A DNA stretch of 64,000 nucleotides from Brachypodium distachyon (Eukaryota; Streptophyta; Magnoliopsida; Poales; Poaceae), in contig NC_016131.3 in NCBI RefSeq assembly GCF_000005505.3, forward strand, positions 69,266,355 through 69,330,354, given 5' to 3'. Numbering within the stretch: the stretch's first letter is position 1; each line of letters begins with the position of its first letter. Position numbers and translations under genes: made by a program. Positions 37,151 to 49,125 of this stretch are shown here, piece after piece. The notes beneath the pieces are model-generated. The model did no database searches and was not told where the DNA came from. It was given only the letters and a program-made list of their open reading frames with translations.

Positions 37151-39208
37151 TATACTTGTAGAACCTGCTAGACTTGGAACCGTGTTATCCCTCCTGTCCT
37201 GTGAGTAATTATAATGCGTGTTTTGTCAAAAGGAAAAGGGAAATCAGTCACATTGCGTCTCAGGTGCAGATGACAGAAAGTGGAATATATAAGCATGCAA
37301 ACACGAACACAATGCAATCGATTTACATCCCGTGGACGTCGTTCATGCAGGCATGCAGATGTAATTAGAAGCAGAGGGACGCGGAGCTATGAGTATAGTG
37401 TATGGAGCCAGGTGTTGTTTAGCAATTCAGTGATTATTTCTTGGAGTGCGTAGACACAAAACTCAGATGTACTATATCTACACAAGACTCAAGACTCAGA
37501 CGTACTATAGGTACACATAAGTTTAGGAGAACAGGTAAAACGTAGGGCTGGAGTGTAATTTTGTAAAATAGAAACACCAAAGCAAGCCAGAATTATGAAG
37601 CTGATGCCAGTCTCCGTCTCTGCCGTTGCAACTCAAAATTAGTATTTATCGAGAAAAAGCTCCTCAAAATTAGTACTCTGTAAATCTGCTGTTTTTCAGT
37701 TTGTCCTTGGTTTCGCCCAATTTGGTAGTACAGTTTATGTTTAGGGGACAAAATACATACGAACATCAAGATTCTCCCAATTTAACAGTACAGTGTGAGA
37801 GACCGTACAACGTTTTACAGATTCTGAAAGACATGCAATTAGTCTCAAAGCAACTGAATGGCGTCCGGACCTTGTCATGTAAGTTCTTGTCAGTTGACAA
37901 CAGAACAGAGAATGCAAGTCACCTGATTACTTTGCCATTCGCCATCAGGCCAACCTTAAGATTTCTTTTGTTGTTCATTTCACCAATGTTGCGTTCATGC
38001 CAGTTCGTGGTTAAGCTTGAGCCCTGCAAGATCATTCAGTCTGAGATGGCCTGAACATTTGAACAGCAACAACAGAGTTAAGAAAAGGTTTTGCCAAGTA
38101 GTTATATCAGAAGAATTAAGAAAAGGTTAGGAAACATAGTTAAAGCAAGATCTTCATGACATGATAAATTGCAGCCCGGGTAGAATTGAACTCACAGCAA
38201 CAATCTAGATTTTTGAATAATTTTTCGAAAGGTCCAGCAACTGGCTTCCATATATTAAAGCAGAGGATCAAGAGACGAAAACCTCAAGGTGGTTCCCAGA
38301 GGAGTTTCCGCAAAGCCTTTGTGCCGCGAAGGCCCATTCTTGGGCTTCGTTCTTGATGAAACAGACGATCTGACGAGCCGAAGTCAGAAGGATTAAGAAA
38401 AACATCAACAACAGAGTTAAGAAAATGTTTTGTCGAGTACTTATGTCAGAAGGATTAAGAAAAAGGTCAGGAATCATAGTTACAGCAAGATCTTCATGAC
38501 ATGATAAATTGCAACACGGGTAGAATTGAACTCACATCAACAACTGTAGTTTCTAAAAGAACAATCTAGAATTTTGAATAATGAAGAACCGTCTAGTAAC
38601 ACATATGAAGTAGTAAGCCCATGATACTCCTATGATCTCAGCACCTAAAGAGGCATAAATAGCAACGGATTTACAGTCAAAATTAAATTCAGAAGACCGA
38701 TATACATAACTATTAAAGAAAACAATTTTCTATGTAATTTTCTGTTTATTACTGTGTAGCAACTAGCAAGCATCAACCGTTCTGGTTGCTTTAGAAAACC
38801 CTGCACTTACACACTGTCAGGCAAGAAAAAGAAAATCATCACTAAGCCAAAAGGGACAACTCTTGCAAAGACGCTCAACTCAACTCGAAATGACGACTGT
38901 GATTCCTCTGTTTTCCAGTTTATCCTTCATTTTCCCCAATTGACAAAATACATACGAGCATCTGATCTAAAGGCAAGATTCTCCCAATTTAACAGTACAA
39001 TGTGAGAGATCGTACAATGTTTTACAGATTCTGGAAGAAACGCAATTACTCTGCAACTATGCAAGAGCATCAACATGTTACATAATTCCTTTACAGCTTG
39101 AAGCTACGGAAATTAATTAACCTTGGTAGGATTCTACATGATCGATACAAGGATAATTACATCTACAGTTTTACAACGGTTGTGCGTTCCATGCCGCAAG
39201 TAAAATGG
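37151..39208. other. Downstream region of the kinase gene with internal duplications
   Basis: No gene is supported. Two sets of duplicates are present. A block at about 37690-37850 is a diverged copy of 38905-39060, both containing ttctcccaatttaacagtac and gtacaa(c/t)gttttacagattct. A block near 38067-38200 repeats near 38406-38540 at an offset of about 340 bases, both with gcaagatcttcatgacatga. The second member of the first pair lies in the presumed 3' UTR of the kinase gene. Confidence 0.75.
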
Positions 39209-40522
39209 TCAGTAGATTCTTGTGTCCGGCATCGCTGGCGGGATGATCTTGATCCTCAGCGGCTTCTTCTCGGCTGGCAGGAACGGGATGATCTTGATCC
39301 TCGTCGGCTTCTTCTCTGGTATCACTGGCGGGATGATCTTGATCGTCGGCGGCTTCTTCTGCGGTGTCGCTGGCGGGATGATCTTGATCTTCTGCGGCTT
39401 CTTTGTGGGCAATGCCGGCGCGTTGATCTTGGCAGCAGCGGCAGCGGCGGGACGAAGAGGAGTGAACCACGGGAGTTTGAGCGCGGCAGCCGCCGTGAGC
39501 CGCTTGGCGGGGTTGCACGTGAGAAGCCCTTCCAAGACCTTGAATCCGTCGGCGGATAGAGTTTCTTCAGGGAACATCTCCCGCAGCTTGCTTTGATGCG
39601 GACGGACCATGGCCGGCAACGCTCGCAGCGCCTCACCGGCGAGGGGCAGGGACGTGAACTCGGGCCATGACTTCTCGCTTGGAACGCCGAGCACGCTGAA
39701 GATACTGCGGAGCTGGGTTAGCGACTCACTCTCGCGCTCGTCGTCGTCATCTTCGTCTTCTTCTTGTTCGTCGTCGAACAGCGCCTCGCCGGTGACGAGC
39801 TCGGCCATGACGCAGCCGAGCGACCACGTGTCGACGAGCGCGTCGTAGTCCGTCTTCTGGAGGAGCATCTCGGGCGCCATGTAGTTCAGCGTGCCGGCCT
39901 GGTTGTACGGCGGCGCGTCGGTCATCGAGATGGCCAGCCCAAGATCGCACATCTTGAGGAGCCGATCCCCGCCGCCGCCTTCTTGTTCTGCTGCCCCGAC
40001 GAGGATGTTCGCCGGCTTGATGTCGCGGTGGACGACGTGGCGCTCGTGCATCATCTTGGCCCCCGTGAGGAGCTTCCACATGAAGGCGCGCACCGTGGGC
40101 TCCGGCAGCCGCGGGCCGTGGCGCGTGTCCCAGAAGAAGTCGTTGAGGCTGGGCGCCTCCACGTACTCCATGACGAAGCAGAGGTTGCCGGTTCTTGGGT
40201 CGCGCGCCAGGCCCTCGAAACCCACCACGTACGGGTTCCCGCTGCAGAGCTGGAGGAAGCGAGCCTCCCGAAGGAGCTCGCCGGCGTTCGCGCCCTCCGA
40301 GTTGAGGTGCTTGATGGCGACGATCTTGCCCGTGACGCGGTGGCGCGCCCGGAACACGGCGCCGAAGCCGCCCGCGCCGATGCAGGTCGAATCCACGTAG
40401 TCGTCAGTGCTGCCGACGGTGACGCGGCTCCTCTTGCAGCGCGTCGCTTTCGCTGATTCCTGGGTCGCCGTCGCGTGGTCGCCGTTGAGGACGGCAGCGG
40501 GGCGCTTGCGAAGGACTGCCAT
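39209..40522 (-). CDS. CDKF-like (cyclin-dependent kinase F-2 type) serine/threonine kinase
   Basis: A single-exon, 437-residue kinase resembling the grass-expanded 'putative CDK F-2' group. A Lys/Arg-rich N-terminus (RKRP, RCKRSR; residues 1-35) may direct nuclear import. The kinase domain spans about 43-353: Gly loop GAGGFGAV (49-56), catalytic Lys71 (VAIKH), HRDIKPAN (Asp167), DLG at 193-195 in place of DFG, and APE at 216-218. No PSTAIRE-like cyclin-binding helix is evident. An acidic insert, DDEQEEDEDDDDERE, lies near 250-264. After the domain come four tandem 15-residue repeats (374-433) of the form KKPxxIKIIPPxxPx. The frame is open for 108 codons upstream, but the family start MAVLRKRPAA is used here. 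All catalytic residues are intact, so activity is plausible; cyclin dependence is not established. Confidence 0.87.
   Translation of the reverse strand: MAVLRKRPAAVLNGDHATATQESAKATRCKRSRVTVGSTDDYVDSTCIGAGGFGAVFRARHRVTGKIVAIKHLNSEGANAGELLREARFLQLCSGNPYVVGFEGLARDPRTGNLCFVMEYVEAPSLNDFFWDTRHGPRLPEPTVRAFMWKLLTGAKMMHERHVVHRDIKPANILVGAAEQEGGGGDRLLKMCDLGLAISMTDAPPYNQAGTLNYMAPEMLLQKTDYDALVDTWSLGCVMAELVTGEALFDDEQEEDEDDDDERESESLTQLRSIFSVLGVPSEKSWPEFTSLPLAGEALRALPAMVRPHQSKLREMFPEETLSADGFKVLEGLLTCNPAKRLTAAAALKLPWFTPLRPAAAAAAKINAPALPTKKPQKIKIIPPATPQKKPPTIKIIPPVIPEKKPTRIKIIPFLPAEKKPLRIKIIPPAMPDTRIY
39218..39400 (-). repeat. 45-bp tandem repeat x4 in the kinase coding region
   Basis: Four in-frame 45-bp units encode KKPQKIKIIPPATPQ, KKPPTIKIIPPVIPE, KKPTRIKIIPFLPAE and KKPLRIKIIPPAMPD. 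On the plus strand each shows gggatgatcttgatc. Third-position and linker differences show the units are not freshly copied. Confidence 0.93.
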
Positions 40523-41413
40523 GGCGCGATGGAGGTCGAAAATGTGGAGGCAGGTGATCGAGAGGAGGGGATGGAGGAGCTCTGCGAATTTCGAAGGTAT
40601 ATGTAGAGAAACCACGAGCACACGGCCTAGGGCAGAGAGGTGCAGCCAGCCCCCGACTAGGACTGGCATACGGATTGAACTGATGGAAGCTGGGTCAAAT
40701 CCGAGTGCTGCTCGCAGTCGCAGCTTGCTTTGCAGGTTGCCTCCCCGACATGGACATGCTTTCGGATTCGCATGGTGGCTGCGAGGTGGGCCGATGCAAG
40801 GCGCCGCCGTCTTTCGTTTGCTTGCTGCTTGCGTTTTCGTTCGCATCGTACTCGTACGTACGGTTCGATTCCGATCCCCGGTCGGCCGGCCCTGCTGGAA
40901 TCCTGGTAAGCAAAGTAATATTGAGCCTTAGCTGCTGATCTACTAGCATTTTGGATCCATCCCTCTTAGTGCCTAGTGAAGGTAAGGAGTTTTGCTGTTT
41001 CGTGTGAAACATGGGTCCGGGTAAAAATTTGGCCGCGTTGGTTTTGATGTGTGCTGCTGCATTTGCTATGTTCTTCTGCGCCGAATGATTGTGAATCCAT
41101 GCTTTTGATTCATCTCAAGTTTCTTTGTTCAGGATTATGATACTCCATAGGATTTTTAGCTCTGTGCTTTTGATCCATCTCAAGTTTCTTTGTTCTGAAC
41201 TCTGCTATGATTTTCAGCTTTTGCTCAAGGGACCTGAGTTTGTTTCGAGGAACTGCACTTTAACTAGAGAAAACCAGAACCAGGATCCAGATCATAATGG
41301 AAACTCTTACAGTTTCAGCATCGTTAACATTTCTTTGCAACAAAGATGGCCACAGTACACAACCATCCTTCAGTTCTCTACATCCTCATTTTCGAATGGC
41401 TATACTAAGCCCA
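40523..41413. other. Kinase upstream region
   Basis: This should contain the kinase 5' UTR and promoter. A roughly 64-bp spaced direct repeat (catctcaagtttctttgttc) is at about 41113 and 41177. No other feature. Confidence 0.5.
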
Positions 41414-44400
41414 TGTAACAGCCCGAGAGCAACCCTTTTCCTTTTAAGTTCTTCTGGATTGTTTTGTAATTTAATTATTGTCATCATCAACATTTTGCCA
41501 TGTCATTAGCATCGTGTCATATGAAATGTTATCCACTTGCATTAAACTTGTTGCTTAATTTTGCATTGTCTTTTCATGTGCTTTACAAAACCCAAAATAG
41601 TTTTGCTTATCTTTAAAAGGTGGCAAAGTGCAACCTTAAATTATTTATGAAACCAACTTTGTCTTTGGGAATTATTCTTGGGATTAATTAAACCCAACCC
41701 TGTCTTCCTCTATTTTGAAAATCCATTTCAAAACAAGCTTTCTAAACCTTGCTAAAACTTCCTTGTCCCTTTCTTTTTTTTCTTTCTGTTTATCTAATTT
41801 TCCTCAAAGCCAGATTTGAATTGCAAATTCAAATCAAGTTTGGAAGATTAAATAAATAAAAAGGAATAGAAAAGGAGAAAGCCTCACCTCTTCTTACCTG
41901 TTCGGTCCAACCCAACTCCCAGCCGAAGCCCAAGTCAGCCCAACATCTCCCTCACGAGCCATCTCTCTTTCTCTCTCGCTGTTTCTCTTCTTCCTGCCGC
42001 TGCTCCTCCTTCTCCCTCTATCTAAGCAGCGCCACGAGCTCCTTCTTCTCCTCCAAGCAAACGGAACCCTAGGGGTTTTCCTCCTCTTCCTTTTTCCTCC
42101 GCCGCCAAGCTCCCGAAAGCCGCTGCCATGGACATCACCGTGGAGCCGCCTCCTCCGGCCGAACCACGACGACCCGACCGCGTCACCATCTCCGCCTCGT
42201 CTCCCTCGACGTCCATGCACAAGGAATTGAAGCCAGATCGACTACAGAGACCGCACGAACGTCTTCTTCCTCTACGCCCGCCGGTGCTTCCCCGCCAAAT
42301 TCCCGCGATCTGAGGCTTCCTCAACTTCGATCTGCTACTCCTCCTTCATCTACGTGAGCTCCTCTCTCTTCCGCTTCTTTACTCACGCGTTTTTGTGAAC
42401 CGTAGCTCTCTGGCCACGTGCACGTGCTCCCAGGCCACCGCCGGCGAGCCGCTGCTCCTCTAAGGACCTTGTGGTGGCCTTCGTGTCACTTAGATCTGCT
42501 CCGCATGCCGCTGTTTTCCTGCGCCTGTTGGCCGCTGCCGCCGCTTGTTTGGTCGCCGACGCCGGGGAAGATGGCCGTGCTGCTGTGCGTCCTAAAGCCT
42601 CCGCCTTTTGTCCTGTTAATTGGTTATGCGTCTCTTATCCTTCAAGATCTGCTGCACCATCCCATGGGGCTAGCTCCCTCGTCCGTTCGCCCTGTTCAGT
42701 TCACAGACCCAAGTTTGATCCCCATCTGCAGCAAAGACCCCAACCTTTTTCCTCTTATCCGAAACTGACAGGTGGGACCCCTTGGTCAGTGACCGCAGGG
42801 ACCAGCTCAGCGCGCCCTGCCTCGTCAGCTCTCCCGGGCCCTGTCAGCCGCACGAGCTAGCTGCACCTGAGTAGCTGCTGCTCTGTGTGTTTTCTTTTCC
42901 CTGTTTTAAATTCCAGATTATTGCTTAATCTTGTTTAAATCATATCTTTTGCATACCTTGTCCAAATCATGCAAACTTTATATGTAAATTGATCAGTAAA
43001 ATATGAGGAATCTGTTCATGTCATCAGTTTTCCAATTTGAACATCATAATTTTAAATCTGTTTGAACAATAGTTTAAATCCATTTGAAACTTGTTTAATT
43101 CATACAAGTTGTTTTGTAACTCCAAAATTGGTAAACCTTATATTCATTTTGATCACCAAGACCTGATTAACTTGTTCATGGCATTCTCATTCATGTTTGA
43201 ACAACTTGAACTTGCTGTTTAGTGTAAAACATCTAATTAATGCATATGGAGTTGGAATTCCAATGCTTTAGGAATTCCAATCCATTTAATGTGATTAGTG
43301 TATCAACTACTTGCTGTTAATATGTAGTGCATCATCCCTATGTCAAGCATCATCCTTTGTTTGCGCATATTGAATACCAAGTGTATCTTGTATGCTTATA
43401 CTTTCTTTCTATGTGGTATATTTGCTTCTTCCTCGCTAGTCTCCTGTTCCGACGACGATGATGACTACGCTTGTGTTCTTCTTCCAGGATTCTTGCTCAA
43501 TTTCGGGCAATTGAGTACTCCAGACAAGCAGCCATTCCTTGACCATGTTGTTTATACCCAATGCCTCTCTCTCATTCTTGCACTAAGTTACGTTCTCAGT
43601 CTTGTCACGATGCCTCTAGGATTGCATAGCTTTTTAGTCAGCTCTACTCAAATGCCTTTGTCTTGTTACTTGTCCTATTACCATGTCACATGTTTGCTTG
43701 TTGCCCTAGTTCTTGGTCATTAGATTTCATGCTTAGGTTGCGAGTCTAGTGTCCTTACTTTGGGGTTATACAATTGCTACATGCTACTTTATGTTACAAT
43801 ATTAAAACTATGTCATGATATTAAACTGTGACAAAGCAACGATGGGAGGCCGTGCTCTAATGCATTGGTGATTTGTTCTATTTGCGCCGACCTAAGGACT
43901 GAGTTCTCATTTTCGCCGATCCAAGACACTTCGCGCTAACCGCTCGTGGGTGAAGATATGGCTTCCCCCTCGGCCTAGTACTCGTTTCATAGCTCTTCAA
44001 GGGGCCACATAGTTCGGGCGTTCCATTGGCATTTGCATTGCATGCACACAGAGATTTGTGGAGACTTGTTGGTGACTTTGCATTCATATAGGATTGCGGC
44101 ACTAGTCTGGAGTGGTCATCCTGCGGGTTCTGAACCACTGCCAGCTGTCCTCGCAACTCTTGAGTCCGTACGACGCTTCGGCCGGGCTCTCGTTTCGGAT
44201 AGACTCAGTTGGGTGGTCCCCCTGGATTAGTTGTGGAACTTGGAAACGTCGTGTCGCTCAATCCAGCCAGCGCACATTTGAGCGTGAGCACGCTTGGTAT
44301 TCGTGGGTTGGTCGAACGTGTATGGGTAAATTGGTGCACCCTGCAGGGATAAATCTTTCGGAAAGTCGTGTCCGCGGTGATGGACGACTTGGTTGGTCAT

Positions 44401-45198
44401 TACTTGATCATAGAGAACTTTCACCAACTTAATCTCAACAACTTGAGTAGTAATTAGCCTTAATCATGGATATGCTTAAAACTGCTTAATTGTGAGTGTC
44501 CTTTGGATTGCTTCCTCACATGGTGTTGAGGGGGTGATATGAGGATTGTGTTGTTTTGGTGTTTAGTAAATAGGTTAATCACCTCACTTAGTAGACGCTT
44601 CTCATCATCTCATTAAACGTTGTTATTAGAGTGTCTCTTCAGATATCTGCTGCTGCATAACCCCACTTTACCCTCCTTTGAGACATGTTGCATACTAGAA
44701 TAGATCTCTCCGTAAGTCTTGCGAGTACTTTGTACTCAGTTGCTTTGCAACGTTGTTTTCTTCAGAGGTTCCAGCAAAGCAGGTGAGCCGCTAGCTTCTT
44801 CGTGGAGCACGACGTTGGATTCGATGTTTAGCCAGGAGATCCAGATCAGGGTTCTGAGACTCGTGGCGGGTTTCCTTCCAGCTTCCAGCCTCTTCAGGCC
44901 ATGCTGTATTCTTGTCCGTACTCGGGCATAGTTCGACTTCCGCTGATGTAATGATGGAATGTTGGGACATATGTCCTCTCTTTGTAATAATTGTTATTCT
45001 GCTCCTTGTATGAGCTTTGTAATTACTCTCTTCTGTAGAGTTATGGTAATGATATTCATGTTGCAAAATCCTGCGATGAGCACATTAATGCGTGTATGTA
45101 TTGAGGTGTTTATCGTAGGTTAAGAACCTGAGGCTTGAATTATGCAAATGTTAGCAATTTGGGGCTAAATAGTATAATTCCGGTCCCGGAGTCTTACA
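41414..45198 (+). mobile_element. Long LTR-like block (candidate Gypsy solo LTR, about 3.8 kb)
   Basis: It begins TGTAACAGCCCGAGAGC and ends GGTCCCGGAGTCTTACA, inverted TGTAA/TTACA ends of the style used by large grass Gypsy LTRs. Inside is the motif ggtgcaccctgcagggataa followed by cggaaagtcgtgtccgcggt, which I recognise from large Triticeae Gypsy LTRs. No polyprotein is present. Flanking 5-mers (gccca, tcgca) do not match, so a target duplication is not supported. The GC-rich stretch at 42000-42860 opens frames that look like exons, but they belong to this repeat. Confidence 0.55.
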
Positions 45199-46808
45199 TC
45201 GCATTTGCAAGGGAAGGAATATCTGCATAATAGCTCAACAGTACATAGAGAAATTGAGGTTAAAACTCTGAACCCTGAAAAACATATATAATAACCTGTG
45301 TAATATTGATTGTTTGGTTCTGCTCGTTGTCTTGATGATTCTAAAAAAAATTCTGGCCGCAACCTTCTTATTGGTAATAGGTGCATAACTTGCCATTATT
45401 CAGACCATTCCAGTGGACTTTTTATGCCTCTGCAACTTTGTAGTATTTTGCAACTTCCATAGGATTAACTTAGATTTTTCTTGCAGTTATTTTTCCAGGT
45501 ACATTTATTCATACCCTTATTCATATCAGTTAATTTTTAGAAATTTGATTATAAGCGAGACATCGTTTATGTTCAACTTCTAGTTCATAAGGGATTTGCT
45601 AGTTCAAATTTTTGGCTCAAAATTTGAACTAAAAAAATTGGCCTACAAATCGGTTATTGGTGAAATCCCACTTGACACCATATGCGAAAGAGATAAAAGT
45701 TCCATGCAATGATCTAAGTTTCTTTATTCAGCAACAAGGTACATGCCATGAACTGACTAAGCTAATCGATTTTTGTTCTGCATTTAGTCAATATCGATTT
45801 TTGTTCTCATTTACTCGATAGATTTTTGTTCTACATCTAGTATTTCACCTCTTCTAGGTCAAAGCCCACAATCCATTGCTCGGCTGATATAGATTTCTTG
45901 AAATTAGCTATAGGATACTTGGCCTTTATAATCTCACAAGTCTCACACTAGTTTGAACATATATATGATGGAAGATGAGGCTGGGCTAGAAACGGGTCAG
46001 AGTTGTAAACAGGACGAGTTTGGAGCATGGAAGGGTGAAAACGGCTTACCAAAACACGCTTCTCACATGGACAACACGTCACTCCGAACAGTGGGTCTCA
46101 GAATCATGCTAATTGGTTAAATGGGGTAAAACATGTCACACATATAATCAAGGAGTAAAATGTGGCATAGATTTAAAAATAGGGTAAACACTGTCACGAA
46201 TTACAAACATGGGGTATTTTTTTAACAAATAAGTTTTCTCTTTTGTACATCCTCGATGAATGAGTTTGTTGGTCTTTAACAACACACGATGATGTAACTA
46301 TCTTAAAAAGAAGAACACACACACATATATTTATATATATATACAATGAGGATATGTCATTCCTATATCACCAATGATTTCTTGGAAGTAGAATTTCTTC
46401 TAAAAAATAGATACCTTAACAACGAGAAGTTGCGGCTCGCTTCAGCTTGAGATCTATCAACGCAACTGCACGATTAATAGTTAGGAAAAGAACATTTCAA
46501 CCTAAGAAAGAAGGGTTGACTTGGGTATTGATTTTGGATGTAAATGTTGGCAAGTTGTAGTGAAATCTCACAAACCTGAGTTTCTGTAATGGGATTTTTC
46601 TAAAGTGCCAAAATTGCAGTGGCATGATCTATTTTTCACTTAAAAAGAGCAGCAACTGTCAGTAATCTTCGGCAACGACCAGCCAGCACGTATCGTAAAG
46701 CAGAGCTAGCCAACCGGTTCGCATTTCGCAGCGGCCAGCGGGGTGATGTCGTGTGCCGTCTGGTCCAGACGAGTTCGAGCCCGCACCGCGGCTTCTGGTT
46801 TCCGGTAA
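45199..46808. other. Intergenic region upstream of the Arg/Ser-rich gene
   Basis: AT-rich; an (AC)n(AT)n microsatellite lies at about 46313-46344. The last 200 bases become GC-rich and should hold the promoter and 5' UTR of the gene starting at 46865. No gene is seen. Confidence 0.5.
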
Positions 46809-46817
46809 AAACCCTAG
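46809..46817 (+). promoter_or_regulatory. Telo-box AAACCCTAG in the leader
   Basis: AAACCCTAG lies 48-56 bases before the start codon at 46865, within a GC-rich leader. Telo-boxes favour expression in dividing tissue in plant translation-related and housekeeping genes. Confidence 0.45.
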
Positions 46818-46864
46818 CTCGCGCTCCAGGGGATCAGGAGCGGAAGGGGAGAACTGATAAGAAG

Positions 46865-49125
46865 ATGACGACGACGAGGGAGCCGCGCGAGCCGTCTCGG
46901 CGCGAGGACCGCGACTCGCACGGGAGGCGCCACCACTCCTCATACAGGTCGCGACGGGACGACCCCAGGTACCAATCGACCACAATCCCATCGTTTTCTC
47001 GATCCGGATAGGCTTCGATTCGCGCGAGATGACACGGTTGATTGATTACTTAGACCTGTAGTTTCCAACCGGAGTGCCGAACTTGTTAGACAATGTGATT
47101 TGCAGCTGTATTAACAAACCCTTAACAGAGTTCGTTTTTCGGTAGCCCGAGGAGGTGGAGAGATGACAGGAGGCATGAATCAGACAGGAGCCAGTACAGA
47201 CGTCGCGCCGAAGAAAGTGCCAATGCAGGCGACCGTGATGAGAGGAGGAACAGGCCCTTGCAGGATGCTGCGCAGCGCAATGATCCTTTGCCCGCGGAGG
47301 GGAAGCCGCTGAGCGATACAAAAGAGGACCCTCCCGTGAGGCATGAGATCTCCCCTAGGGGAACCAAGCGGTTTTCCGAGACCAGAGAGTCCTGGCGGCC
47401 TCGATCTTCCTTCTTTCAGGTTCTTGTCTTCTACCCATGTACAGAAATGGATTACCACCAGTTGTTTTATGTTTTTTGCTTCCATTGTCTTGATAGCAGT
47501 TAACTGTGCACTTAATAGATAATTAGAGGATCGGTGCCTGAATGTTTACATGTGCTGGAGCAGTACCTGCCAATTCCTGTGCCGGTTATCGTTATGAAAC
47601 GTGTATCTGTTATCCTAAGTAGAAAGTACTACAGATTAACAAGAGGGCCGATGGGCTTAAATTACATCTCATCTGTTTATTTTATTCGATATTGTCCACA
47701 TATACATGGTTTTGTAGGTGTTGTGTTGCAAGTTATGTCCTGTGTTTGTCAGTATGCAGTATGATTTTATAGGAAAATATATTATGGAAGTCTTTCACAA
47801 GGAAAATTGAATGCCAAAATTTAATGTTGTGATGTTGTCAGTCTATATGCTGAATGCTCTCACATATACTAACGATCAAATATTTGAAGGTTGATTGCAT
47901 GGATCCCATGGTCACCTATTAGCATTACTGTATTAGAGACAGAGGGAGTACAAGTTTCTTCATTTTGATGGCTTTCTGATTCAAGTTGGTTTAGCTTACT
48001 TGTAGTTTACTCGGATGCTCTATAGTCTTGATGCTCTTTCCAATGGATTTCGATCTAAGTTTATTTTTTGTAGTTTAGGACATAACTGCTTTGGTTGTAT
48101 TAAGACACATATCTTCTGATGATTTTTCCTTCTACAACTCAATTAATTACGAGCAACGAGTATGTTCTTTCTTTTATATTGGTGTTCATGTTGTTTCCTT
48201 GTACTGTTGCGGAGCTAATGTATTTGCGGTGAGGATGTTGGCTTGTCGCTAAAGCTATCTCTTTGTTATCATAACTCATAAGTAGTATATTTCTGGTAAT
48301 TGTAGTGGTATTTCTTTTATGACACTTGCACTTGAAGTGTCACAGTATTAACAATGTTAGGCTACTTATGCTTGTATGTACAGCATGATGAACGTGACAG
48401 TGCTGGCCAACGTGGTCGACGTGTTGATCGCCAAGGTAGTGGTGAGCTGCCTTATTAGTTCTTACTTTCTGCCTTTATTTATTTTTCCATCCATTTGCTT
48501 AGATTGTTTTTCATTTTATTTTAAAGAATATGGAAGACAAAGAGATCAAAAAGAACATCTTGGTGATAGAGATAAACACAAGTCCGAGGGACATGGTTTG
48601 CAGGGAAAGGCTGAGCAGGTTCACCAACAGAGTGATGTGGAGTCTACATGGAAGCATGATGGATTTTTCCAGTTGGAGGAAGAAGCTCCTGCTGCCAAGA
48701 GGAGGCCAGCATTTAGGGAGATGGGAATGCCACTTGAGGAGCAAGGATCTGCCTCTGTTACAGAACCGGATTCAAGATCACGTAAACCTGATCAACCTGG
48801 GCTCTCTGGAATGGGAGAAGAAAGGAGAAGTCACCACTCACGGGAATTCGTAAGGCCAGATGATCGGGGTACCAGGTGGGGTTTTTCTGATTACAGGAGT
48901 GCTGGTCAGAGAAATGGCTATGATTCAAGGGGGCGTTTTGCTGGTAGAGGGGGAAGAGGCAGAGACAGGTTTAACAACTCATATGACGGGAGAAACATGT
49001 ATCAGGCTGCTGGTGATCAAGAAGAAAAATGGAAGCATGACCTTTATGATCAGACAAACAGTACCCCAGCCCCGCTGACTGAAGAAGAGCAGATTGCAAA
49101 AGTTGAAGCATTGCTGTCACTGTAG
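46865..49125 (+). CDS. Arg/Ser/Gly-rich protein of unknown family, probably nuclear RNA-associated
   Basis: Four exons: 46865-46968, 47146-47419, 48384-48435, 48527-49125. All introns are GT-AG (177, 964 and 91 bp), phases match, and the product is 342 residues. The N-terminal 110 residues are rich in Arg, Asp, Glu, Ser and His (SRREDRDSHGRRHHSSYRSRR), like SR-related proteins. The middle has the aromatic motif STWKHDGFFQLEEE. Residues near 285-300 are an RGG-type stretch, GRFAGRGGRGRDRF. The C-terminus repeats the Trp-Lys-His-Asp motif in KWKHDLYDQTN and ends EEEQIAKVEALLSL. The paired WKHD motifs and conserved-looking tail suggest a real single-copy plant gene. I do not recognise the family with certainty; a Barentsz/CASC3-like RNA-binding protein is a weak possibility. 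Confidence 0.78.

Noticed and set aside
39764..40456. 230-codon open frame on the plus strand
   Set aside because: Antisense to the GC-rich CDKF-like kinase exon; its residues mirror the kinase codons.
40523..40846. In-frame 108-codon upstream extension of the kinase
   Set aside because: It has no similarity to the family N-terminus; MAVLRKRPAA at 40522 is the expected start.
41894..42860. Gene-like GC-rich frames (MDITVEPPPPAEPRRPD and neighbours)
   Set aside because: They lie inside the LTR-like block; similar leader-like GC cores occur in large grass LTRs.
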